The translations under genes were made by a program, and so were the position numbers. This document shows, one piece after another, positions 16,118 to 23,691 of a stretch of 64,000 nucleotides of DNA (its first letter is position 1; the number at the start of each line of letters is the position of its first letter). The notes under the pieces are model-generated. The model had not been told where the DNA came from, ran no database searches, and saw only the letters and a list, made by a program, of their open reading frames with translations. Source of the DNA: Hymenobacter algoricola (GTDB lineage Bacteria; Bacteroidota; Bacteroidia; Cytophagales; Hymenobacteraceae); contig NZ_BAABDH010000015.1 of the NCBI RefSeq assembly GCF_039539525.1, positions 1 through 64,000 of the forward strand. The letters run 5' to 3'.

Positions 16118-18202
16118 TTATTCTTTGATAATCCGCTGGCTACTCCAGGTCTGGCCATCGTAGAGGCGCAGCGTGTAAAGGCCGGCCGGTAGCGCCCGCA
16201 GGTCAAGGCTGTGAATGCCGGCTTCCTTGCTGGTGGCTTTGCGGGTCAGCACCAGGGTGCCCCGTGCGTTGGTCAGCTCTGCCCGCACGAATTGCTGCGA
16301 GCCGGTTGAGGCGATGCGTACCTCGCCGCTAGTGGGGTTGGGCGAGAGCTGGGCCGTAGCGGGGGGCAGGCGGTCGGCGCTGCCTGGGTCGGCTCCCGTG
16401 GCGGCACGTGCCCTGCCACGGCAGGAAATTACCGGGTTGGGGGTAACGGTGAAAGGTCCGCAGACGTCAAAATCGGCGCAGCCATTCAGTAGCAGGCGCA
16501 CGTCGAAGCGAGTCGGTACGCCGCCGGAGAACAAATAGCTGACGGAGTTCCTAGTCGTACTCATCACCACTACCTGCACGTTACCGGGTTGGATGTTGCG
16601 CACGGAGAAGTTGTACTGAATGCCGAACGCCGGATTAGGTACCGACACGCGAAACAGGTCGGTGCCGTCGCATTGATAGTCAGCCAGCAGGCTGGTCGGG
16701 CAGGCCGGCAGGGCGGTACTGCCCACCGTAAAGGTCTGCGTGGCCGCCGCGCCCGTGCCACCGCAGGCGGTGATGGCCTGGGATGTGAGTGTCACTTGGC
16801 CATTTTGCGGCAGATACGCTAATGTGCTGTTGGTATTGGTGATAGTTTCCGTGGTACTATTAGTGCCTATCTTGGCCCCAGCCCCAGTCACCGTCCAGCG
16901 GTAGTTGGTAGCGCCACTTACGGGTTCCACCGTTACCGGTTTAGATTGCAGACTTGGGCACAGATCTGCTTGCAGTTGCAGGTTGCGGGGAGCTGCCGGC
17001 GCGGGGGCTAGGGCTAGGGCAATGTTGGCCGGCGCGGAAACGTCGCTGTTCTTGCGGCAGGGCGCGTTGTCCTGATAAGCCACTACCCGCACTTCCACAT
17101 TGCTTACGTTGGGGCCAGTCGTGCTCAGGTTCAGCGTGGCCGTACTGCCAGTGCCCGAAACGGTGGCTCCGCCCGTAGCCGACCAGGCGTAGCGCGTCGC
17201 CTGGGGCACGTCGGGCACGCTCACCGTGTAGGTCTGCGTGCGGCACCGGATGCCCGAGCCGCTCACGCTGGGCGTAGCGGGCGTAGACGGGTAATAGTAC
17301 ACGTTGATGGTCTTGGAAACCTGGCCGCACAGAGCTAGCCATGTGCCACAAGAGTACCCGGTTACTTCGATACGGGCACCGGTAATTACTTCTCCCGCGT
17401 TGCCATTGGTAAGCACGGGGGCTAGGGGATTATAATTCCAGGGAATATAGCCGCGATTAATTGCCTGGTAGCGCGTACGCGGTACTACATCGTACAGCCG
17501 CAGTAAGATCTCCGCCTGTTGATTGTTTTCCCCTGGGTTCTGCCACTGCTCCTGGTACTCTCCACCCGAGGCAAGTTTGTATTTGATGGTCCACAGGTAG
17601 CGTGGACGGGTATCGGTGGCGCTGAGCTTGCCTACGCAGCTCCGATTGAACTCGAACTTGTGCAGCTCGGTGTTTTGCGCCGTAGTCGGGCACAAGTACA
17701 CATCGCCGGTAATGTTCCAGCCCAGGCTGACATTGCCCTGACCATTATAAAAGATACGCCCGTCGCAGTTGCCACCGACACTTACCTCTACACGCAGCTC
17801 GGCAACGACCTCGGACGCTTCATTGGTACCTCGGCAGAGCTGGACGATACCCGTGTCCACGCTGTCCCAGGCAATCGTTACCAGCCGTGACTCGTCGGGT
17901 ACCCTGCCACCAGGCCATGAGCTGGTTGGTTGCCCATTGATAGTCAGGGCGCCTTTGACGTGCCAGAAATAATTTTCTCCCTCGAACGTGTGCCGATACG
18001 TGGATTCCTGTATCTGCGAGCCTGCGTCCCGAGCTTCTGCCTCGGTTGGCCCGGTAATACTGCCGCCGCTGCCACCAATGGATAGTTGCGCATGTACCAG
18101 ACCCGGCAACATAGTTAACAATAGGATGACGAACAGTCTTTGTGCCCCCCCCAGAATCGGTAGTGCTTTTTCATGAAATAGTTTTGATGGATGAGGCCGC
18201 AA
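16118..18202 (-). CDS. T9SS cargo with Ig/PKD-like repeats and type A sorting domain
   Basis: This is a 694-residue secreted protein. The signal peptide has a long charged N-region and a hydrophobic core LFVILLLTMLPGLVHA (about 23-38). Two or three Ig/PKD-like domains follow (TYTVSVPDVPQATRYAWSAT at about 320-340 and a repeat near 420), rich in Thr, Ser and Asn with paired Cys. The tail is a type A sorting domain: LSPNPTSGEVRIAS, LDLRALPAGLYTLRLYDG, then IIKE. It is the first of three tandem minus-strand cargo genes. Its role is unknown; it may be an adhesin or structural surface protein. Confidence 0.8.
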   Translation of the reverse strand: MRPHPSKLFHEKALPILGGAQRLFVILLLTMLPGLVHAQLSIGGSGGSITGPTEAEARDAGSQIQESTYRHTFEGENYFWHVKGALTINGQPTSSWPGGRVPDESRLVTIAWDSVDTGIVQLCRGTNEASEVVAELRVEVSVGGNCDGRIFYNGQGNVSLGWNITGDVYLCPTTAQNTELHKFEFNRSCVGKLSATDTRPRYLWTIKYKLASGGEYQEQWQNPGENNQQAEILLRLYDVVPRTRYQAINRGYIPWNYNPLAPVLTNGNAGEVITGARIEVTGYSCGTWLALCGQVSKTINVYYYPSTPATPSVSGSGIRCRTQTYTVSVPDVPQATRYAWSATGGATVSGTGSTATLNLSTTGPNVSNVEVRVVAYQDNAPCRKNSDVSAPANIALALAPAPAAPRNLQLQADLCPSLQSKPVTVEPVSGATNYRWTVTGAGAKIGTNSTTETITNTNSTLAYLPQNGQVTLTSQAITACGGTGAAATQTFTVGSTALPACPTSLLADYQCDGTDLFRVSVPNPAFGIQYNFSVRNIQPGNVQVVVMSTTRNSVSYLFSGGVPTRFDVRLLLNGCADFDVCGPFTVTPNPVISCRGRARAATGADPGSADRLPPATAQLSPNPTSGEVRIASTGSQQFVRAELTNARGTLVLTRKATSKEAGIHSLDLRALPAGLYTLRLYDGQTWSSQRIIKE

Positions 18203-18448
18203 GTACCATCTGGTTTGGCTACTTGGGAAGGAAACAATGGCATTAACTGTGACTAGTGTTATTCAGTAGAAAATTTTAACTATTTAAATCATGGTGCCCT
18301 GGAGCAGCTGCAATGGCAGCTAGTAGGGGTAAGCAGCGGTCAATTTTTAGGCTGATTTCAACGTCTTAAAACATACTTCCTAGCTCCCGGAGTATGCCGC
18401 TGCCCGCATTGGTTGCACACATAGCTAGGCGTGACCGTACTTTGTGCC

Positions 18449-19270
18449 ATGTTTTCCTCCCGCTTTTCCAAAACCCTGCGCGGCCTCGCGGCCCTGGCGC
18501 GTAATCCCTGGCTGCTGAACGTGGTGCTGGCCGCCGATGCCAGCAGCTGGCAGCAGCGGGCCCGGGCGCACACCAGCCGCCGGCTCACGGCCCAGGGGCT
18601 GCCCGCCGTGCCGCTCCAGGCGTTTCTGGCGGCCCAGGACACCACCGTGCGGCCCTTTGCCTTTCGCGAAGGCGGTTCGCTGCCCACCGATCTGCTGCTG
18701 CTGCGGGCCCTGGTCCGCCGCGCCCCGCAGGCCCGCTACTTCGAAATCGGGACCTGGCGGGGCGAAAGCGCGGCCAACGTGGCCGAGGTAGCCGCGACAG
18801 TGTACACGCTGAATCTGTCGGCGCAGGAGCTGCGCGGGCTGGGGCTGACGGAGCGCTACATCGAGCTGCACGGCTTTTTCTCGCGGCCGCTGCCCAACGT
18901 AACCCACCTGCAGGGCAACTCCGCCACCTTCGACCTGGCGGGCCTGGGCCAGCAGTTCGACGTGATTTTCATCGACGGCGACCATAGCTACGAAGCCGTG
19001 CGCACCGATACGCGGCGGGTGTTCGAGCACCTGGTGGGGCCCACCACGGTGGTGGTGTGGCACGACGCCAGCCAGCAGCCGGGGGAGCCGCGCTGGGAAG
19101 TGCTGAGCGGTATTCTGGATGGCCTGCCCGCCACGGCCACCGGGCAGCTGGTGCAGGTCGAGAATACGCTCTGCGCGCTGTACTCGCCCACGCCCTTGCC
19201 GGCGCACCAGCCCGACCCGCTGGCCGACCCCGCGCACTGGTTTGAGGTGACGCTGCGGCCCGTCTCGTAG
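18449..19270 (+). CDS. Class I SAM-dependent methyltransferase (Methyltransf_24)
   Basis: This is a 273-residue enzyme. The SAM-binding loop is YFEIGTWRGESA (about 98-109), the acidic post-motif is VIFIDGDHSYEAV, and a WHDAS segment follows as in Methyltransf_24 proteins acting in surface-glycan or small-molecule methylation. The ATG at 18449 is chosen over GTG at 18431; a near-consensus TACTTTG lies just before it. It is convergent with the flippase and near a glycosyltransferase, so a polysaccharide substrate is plausible but not shown. Confidence 0.75.
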   Translation: MFSSRFSKTLRGLAALARNPWLLNVVLAADASSWQQRARAHTSRRLTAQGLPAVPLQAFLAAQDTTVRPFAFREGGSLPTDLLLLRALVRRAPQARYFEIGTWRGESAANVAEVAATVYTLNLSAQELRGLGLTERYIELHGFFSRPLPNVTHLQGNSATFDLAGLGQQFDVIFIDGDHSYEAVRTDTRRVFEHLVGPTTVVVWHDASQQPGEPRWEVLSGILDGLPATATGQLVQVENTLCALYSPTPLPAHQPDPLADPAHWFEVTLRPVS

Positions 19271-19273
19271 CGG

Positions 19274-20536
19274 CTACCGGATTTTTTTCACCAGGCTGCG
19301 GGCGTAGTCCAGGTCAGCTTTGCCGGGCAGAAAGGCGGGCAAGCCCGCCCCGGTAGCCCGGCCAAACTGCCAGACCAGAAACCCAGTGGAGGCCAGGTAC
19401 GACAGCGTGGTAGCCAGCGCCGCACCGCTGATGCCCAGGGGCGGAATCAGCAGCCAGCAGGCCGGAAGGGTCACGAGCAGCCCGACCGTAGTAGCCAGGT
19501 TGTTGATGCGGTAGCGGCCCACCCCGGCAAAATACGTGCTGCAGATAACGTTGACGACCATAGCCACCACGCCCGGCGCCAGCCGCAGAATCACGGGGCG
19601 CGCGGCGCCAAACTCGGCGCCGAACACGGCGGCCAGCATGGCCGGCGGCAGCGCGCACAGCACCAGTACGGCCAGGGCCGTGGTCAGCAGCGTGAGGCGG
19701 GCCACCCGCAGCGTGGGCTCCACCTGAGCGTGCTTGTCGGTTGCGTGCACCAGGTCGACGTACTGAATCAGGGCCGTGCTGCGCGGAATCAGCCAGATGG
19801 CCTCGGCCAGGGCCACGCCCACGCTCAGCACGCCCACGGCGCGGGCATCGGCGTAATGGGCCACGAAGTAATAGCTCAGGCGGTAGTTGGCAAAAGCCAG
19901 GATGTTGGAAAAGTGCGCCCCCCGGCTGTGGGTGGCCAGCTCCCGGGCCGTTGCGCGCAGGCCCCGGCCGGCATTCCAGCGGTCCGGCAGGCGCAGCAGC
20001 AGGCCCAGGCTCAGCAGCAGCGGCAGCCCATAGGCCACGTAGGCGGCGTAATAATACACCGGCACGGCCCGCCAGCGCAGTCCCCCGAAAGCCAGCAGCA
20101 GACCGCCCGCCAGCAAGGCTACCTGCAGCACGGTCAGGAAGTTGTAGCCCGCTTCCCGCTTGCGGCCCAGCAGCAGGGCCGTGTTGATGGAAAAGTAAGC
20201 CTGCAGCAGCGAGAGGGCCAGCAGATGCCCCAGGTACGCCCGCGGCACGTCGCGCAGCAGCCCGACGGCCGCGGTGCCCACCCCGCAGACCACCGTGGCC
20301 CAGGCGTAGGCCGGCACCAGCAGGTGCCACAGGCTGCGCTGCGGGGCCAGGTATATCAGCGAAGACCCGCCCAGCAGCCCGATAAACAGCAGCAGCGCCG
20401 CACAGTCCGTCACGAACAAACTCACGTCGCCGCGGCCGGTGGCGCCCAGGTAGCGGGCCGTGAGCCACACAATGCCGAAGCTGAGCAGGGCCGTAACCAG
20501 GCGGGTGGCGAAATTCTGAAGAATGCGGCGGATCAT
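19274..20536 (-). CDS. Polysaccharide flippase (Wzx/MATE-like)
   Basis: This 420-residue integral membrane protein has about 12 to 14 hydrophobic helices, of the polysaccharide biosynthesis/MVF superfamily. The N-terminus (FATRLVTALLSFGIVWLTARYLGATGRGDVSLF) carries the ArYLGxxxxG signature of the family's first helix pair, and a central NYRLSYYFVAHYA segment is typical. It should flip lipid-linked glycan units across the inner membrane. It is 21 bases downstream of the glycosyltransferase gene. Confidence 0.8.
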   Translation of the reverse strand: MIRRILQNFATRLVTALLSFGIVWLTARYLGATGRGDVSLFVTDCAALLLFIGLLGGSSLIYLAPQRSLWHLLVPAYAWATVVCGVGTAAVGLLRDVPRAYLGHLLALSLLQAYFSINTALLLGRKREAGYNFLTVLQVALLAGGLLLAFGGLRWRAVPVYYYAAYVAYGLPLLLSLGLLLRLPDRWNAGRGLRATARELATHSRGAHFSNILAFANYRLSYYFVAHYADARAVGVLSVGVALAEAIWLIPRSTALIQYVDLVHATDKHAQVEPTLRVARLTLLTTALAVLVLCALPPAMLAAVFGAEFGAARPVILRLAPGVVAMVVNVICSTYFAGVGRYRINNLATTVGLLVTLPACWLLIPPLGISGAALATTLSYLASTGFLVWQFGRATGAGLPAFLPGKADLDYARSLVKKIR

Positions 20537-20557
20537 GCGGGAAGGCGAAGCGGGCCG

Positions 20558-21775
20558 CTAAGATGCGGCCGAAATGCCGGAAGCGGCGGCCGGACCGGTC
20601 AGGATAGCCGCGTACAGGGCGGCAAACTGCTGCCCGACCCGGGCGTAGCTGCACCGGGCCTGGGCATCGGTACGCAGCGTGGCCGGGTCAAAACGGACGG
20701 TACCGGCCAGCACGGCGGTCAGGGCCTGGGTCAGGGCCGCTTCGTCATCGGGCGCAACCAGCAGGCCGAAGGAGCCCTCGGGGCGAAACAGCTCCGGCAC
20801 CCCACCCGTGGCCGGACCCACCACCGGGCAGCCGGTAGCGCGGGCTTCGAGCAGCACGCAGCCAAACGTTTCGGACCGGCTAAACGAAACCAGGGCCGCG
20901 GCCTGCTGCATTTCCCGGGCCACGGCCGCATGGGGTAGCTTGCCCAGAAACGTGACGGTACCATCAGCCAGCAGCCCTAAGTCCGCGGCTAGCTGGTGCA
21001 GCGCGGCCTCGTCGGGGCCGTAGCCCGCCACGCGCAGGCGCAGCCGGGGCCACTGCGGCCGGAGCTCTGCCACCACCTGCAGCACCCCGGACAGGTTCTT
21101 CACCGCGTCGTGGAAAGCGGCTACGTGCAGCAGCTGCCCCGGTACCCGGGGCGCCGCGCCCGGCGCAAACAGCTCCGTATCGACGACGTTGGCAATGACT
21201 GCCGACCGTTCATTGCGGAAGCCCAGCCGGTGCATGGCGTCCCGCAGTCCTGCCGAAACAGTGTGCAGGGCCGCGGCCCGCCGCACCACTTGGCGCGTGA
21301 GAGTGCGCCGGAGCCAGCCGATGCCGGCGGCCCGCTCGGGCAGATAGAGGGTCCAGTGCTCAGTGATGAGGTAGGGAATACCCTGCGTGAGCTGCAGCCA
21401 GCGGGCAAACAGGCCGGTACGCAGCAGCACGTGCACGTGGGTCAGCTGGGGTGGGCCGCCCCAGTGCTGCACCAGCCGGCGGTAGCCCTTGCTCAGGCAC
21501 CAGAAGTACAGCAGCAGCTTCAGCACTTTGTCCAGGGGGCCGACGCCGGTGGGCCGGGCCCGGTAGTAATAGCGCAACGTAGGCACCGGCCCCGTCAGGT
21601 CGGCTTCGCAGTCGGTCCAGCGCGGCAGGGGGCCGCGGGCCACGGCGGCGAAGAGCACGGCTACCTGGGCGTGGGGTGCAATGGCGGCCACGTGCCGGGC
21701 TACGAAGTCGCCGTCCTGGTCATCGTAGCGGTTCGGGTACCACTTGGGCAGCATCAGCACGCGGGGCAGCTTCAT
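20558..21775 (-). CDS. Glycosyltransferase family 4 (GT-B fold)
   Basis: This is a 405-residue enzyme. The N-terminal half begins LMLPKWYPNRYDDQDGDFVARH, the usual GT4 opening. The donor-binding C-terminal half shows SRSETFGCVLLEARATGCPVVG with an EX7E-type motif and GGVPE. It transfers a sugar from an activated donor during cell-surface glycan assembly; donor and acceptor cannot be told. The ATG at 21775 is chosen because upstream in-frame codons give a Pro/Cys-rich leader. It lies in tandem with the flippase gene. Confidence 0.85.
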   Translation of the reverse strand: MKLPRVLMLPKWYPNRYDDQDGDFVARHVAAIAPHAQVAVLFAAVARGPLPRWTDCEADLTGPVPTLRYYYRARPTGVGPLDKVLKLLLYFWCLSKGYRRLVQHWGGPPQLTHVHVLLRTGLFARWLQLTQGIPYLITEHWTLYLPERAAGIGWLRRTLTRQVVRRAAALHTVSAGLRDAMHRLGFRNERSAVIANVVDTELFAPGAAPRVPGQLLHVAAFHDAVKNLSGVLQVVAELRPQWPRLRLRVAGYGPDEAALHQLAADLGLLADGTVTFLGKLPHAAVAREMQQAAALVSFSRSETFGCVLLEARATGCPVVGPATGGVPELFRPEGSFGLLVAPDDEAALTQALTAVLAGTVRFDPATLRTDAQARCSYARVGQQFAALYAAILTGPAAASGISAAS

Positions 21776-21825
21776 AGGGGCGCAAGCTACGGGTTTTGCC
21801 GGGCCGGGGCAGGTCGGGGGATAAC

Positions 21826-21860
21826 AAAAAAACCTGCCCCCGGGGTGGGAACAGGCTTTT
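21826..21860 (-). terminator. Terminator after the T9SS beta-helix gene
   Basis: Read on the minus strand, AAGCCTG pairs with CAGGTT around a C/G-rich inner stem and is followed by seven T. It ends the 21913-23568 transcript before the glycosyltransferase start. Confidence 0.7.
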
Positions 21861-21912
21861 CTTCGCACACTCGTAATGTCTAATGATTCACCCGCTAACT
21901 GTTATACCTGGG

Positions 21913-23568
21913 CTACTTGGCTACCACGAAGCGCACCGTCTGGCTGGTTTCGCTGGTCGTTACGGTGGCCATGTACATTCCGTTTTTCAAGTCGGTAGGC
22001 AGGCTCAGCTGCTGGGGGCCGGCGCTCAGGCGGCCGGCTTCGATAACGGCTACCTTGCGGCCCAGGGCATCCACGATGCGCAGGGTGGCGGCATCCGCGC
22101 GCTGCAGCTCGAAGGAGAGCAGGGCCGCGCCGGCCGAGGGGTTGGGCGCGACGCTCAGGCCCTGCACCTGGTCGGAAGCCGACTTGGCGGCCAGCGTGAA
22201 GCCGGGGCGGTTGTAGCAGGTGGTTTGAGGGTTGAAGTTAGACCAGCCGGCCGCCCAGTTGGTGGTTCCGCCAAAGGCTCCGCGGAACGTGCCGGTTTTC
22301 TCGAAGAAGGCGTCCGCCAGCTTCGCATCGGCGAAGGCGGCGCCCGTGTTCAGCACCGAGCTAGCCGGCAATACCAGGTCAGGTACGCAGGGCGCGTTGC
22401 CGCAAGTGCCCGTTACCCGGAAGTTGTCGGCGTTCAGGCCCAGGTCGGTGCTGGCTGGCAAGGTAGTGTTGGCACTGCCCAGCCAGAAGCCCTGCACGTC
22501 GAAAGTGCCGCCGCTTTGCTGGGTGTAGGGAGTGGCCATACCCGCCATTACGTTGTTCTTGAGCACCAGCGTCCCGCCCGTGGCGTTGGCCTGTACTGCC
22601 GAGCCGTCCAGGGTCAGGCCCTGAGGCCAGCCCGTGAGCACCGAGTTGAAAATGGAGATGCTGGTATTGCGCCGCAGGTGCATGGCCCGGGTGAAGTTGG
22701 CCGTAGCACCGATGGGGTTAGGCAGGATGGCGGTGATGTTGGAGAAGACCGGGGCCGTGCGGGGCGTCAGCGTCGAGCCGGCCGCATCGTTATCCGACTC
22801 AAAAGCCGTCGAGCCCGATACGTCAGCCGAGTTAGGCTCGCGCACAACCAGACCGTACTGAATCTTGCCCTGGAAGCCGAAGTCGGTATCGAAGTCGTCG
22901 TCGGTAGCGGCAATGGCAATAAGGTGCTTGGCGTTTACCGTGCCCCCAAACCACTCGAAGGAGTCGTCGCCGCAGTAGGATACCTGTACATAATCGATGG
23001 TGGTGCCCGCGCCAACGCCGCCCATGGTCAGGCCGTTGATTTCGGAGTTGGGCTGGAAGGCAATACCGGGGAATTCGATGCGCACGTAGCGCAGCGTACC
23101 CGAGTTGTCGTTGGGGTCGGTACCGCCGTATACCGCGCCTACGCCACCTTCAATGGTCGGCGTACCGGCCTGGTTCACTGGCGCCCGACCGCAGAGGATC
23201 AGTCCGCCCCAGTCGCCGCGGGCCCGGGAGCCGGCTGGCTGGCTGGAGGTGAAAACGATAGGCTGCGCGGCCGTGCCGTTGGCTTCGATGCGGCCGCCCT
23301 GCTTGATGATCAGAGCGCCCTTGCTGGCTTTATCCCCCTTGATGATAGTGCCGGGCTGAATCGTCAGCACCGCGCCATTCTCCACGAATACGAAGCCGTT
23401 CAGCAGATAGACGTTGTCGCTGGTCCAGGTCGTGTTGCCCGTAATCGAGCCCGATATAGCAACGGTAGCTGGGGCAGCCGGGCAGACCGTCTGGGCCGAG
23501 ACGCTGGCAACCGGGGTTGCGGCGGCCACGGCGCAGGCGAGAAGGGCAGGGAGTAGAAGCTTTTTCAT
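21913..23568 (-). CDS. Secreted T9SS cargo with beta-helix-like body, partner of TonB receptor
   Basis: This is a 551-residue protein. A clear signal peptide (MKKLLLPALLACAVAAATP) leads to a body of repeated turns (TIQPGTIIKGD, IEANGTAAQPIVFTS, GDWGGLILCG, then SYCGDDSFEWFGG and DDDFDTDFGFQG), typical of right-handed parallel beta-helix secreted proteins of Bacteroidota. The tail is a type A sorting domain (LSVAPNPSAGAALLSFEL, GMYMATVTT, VRFVVAK). The ATG at 23568 fits the signal peptide. It follows the TonB-dependent receptor gene by 123 bases, with a strong hairpin between. The pair suggests an uptake or binding system of unknown ligand. Confidence 0.8.
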   Translation of the reverse strand: MKKLLLPALLACAVAAATPVASVSAQTVCPAAPATVAISGSITGNTTWTSDNVYLLNGFVFVENGAVLTIQPGTIIKGDKASKGALIIKQGGRIEANGTAAQPIVFTSSQPAGSRARGDWGGLILCGRAPVNQAGTPTIEGGVGAVYGGTDPNDNSGTLRYVRIEFPGIAFQPNSEINGLTMGGVGAGTTIDYVQVSYCGDDSFEWFGGTVNAKHLIAIAATDDDFDTDFGFQGKIQYGLVVREPNSADVSGSTAFESDNDAAGSTLTPRTAPVFSNITAILPNPIGATANFTRAMHLRRNTSISIFNSVLTGWPQGLTLDGSAVQANATGGTLVLKNNVMAGMATPYTQQSGGTFDVQGFWLGSANTTLPASTDLGLNADNFRVTGTCGNAPCVPDLVLPASSVLNTGAAFADAKLADAFFEKTGTFRGAFGGTTNWAAGWSNFNPQTTCYNRPGFTLAAKSASDQVQGLSVAPNPSAGAALLSFELQRADAATLRIVDALGRKVAVIEAGRLSAGPQQLSLPTDLKNGMYMATVTTSETSQTVRFVVAK

Positions 23569-23616
23569 GACAGTATGAAGGGATGAAGGATGGTCTGATT
23601 TGCCGGGGCGAAGGTC

Positions 23617-23661
23617 CGAAACCATAACGCCCACCGGGTCAGGATGGGCGTTATGGTTTCG
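23617..23661. terminator. 17-bp perfect stem-loop between TonB receptor and cargo gene
   Basis: CGAAACCATAACGCCCA (23617-23633) is exactly complementary to 23645-23661 around an 11-base loop. It sits between the two genes on the same strand. There is no long T tract, so it may be a partial terminator or an RNA-stability element giving unequal expression of the two products. Confidence 0.65.
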
Positions 23662-23691
23662 TTAGCGGCGTGTTACCTTATTGTGTAGGCC

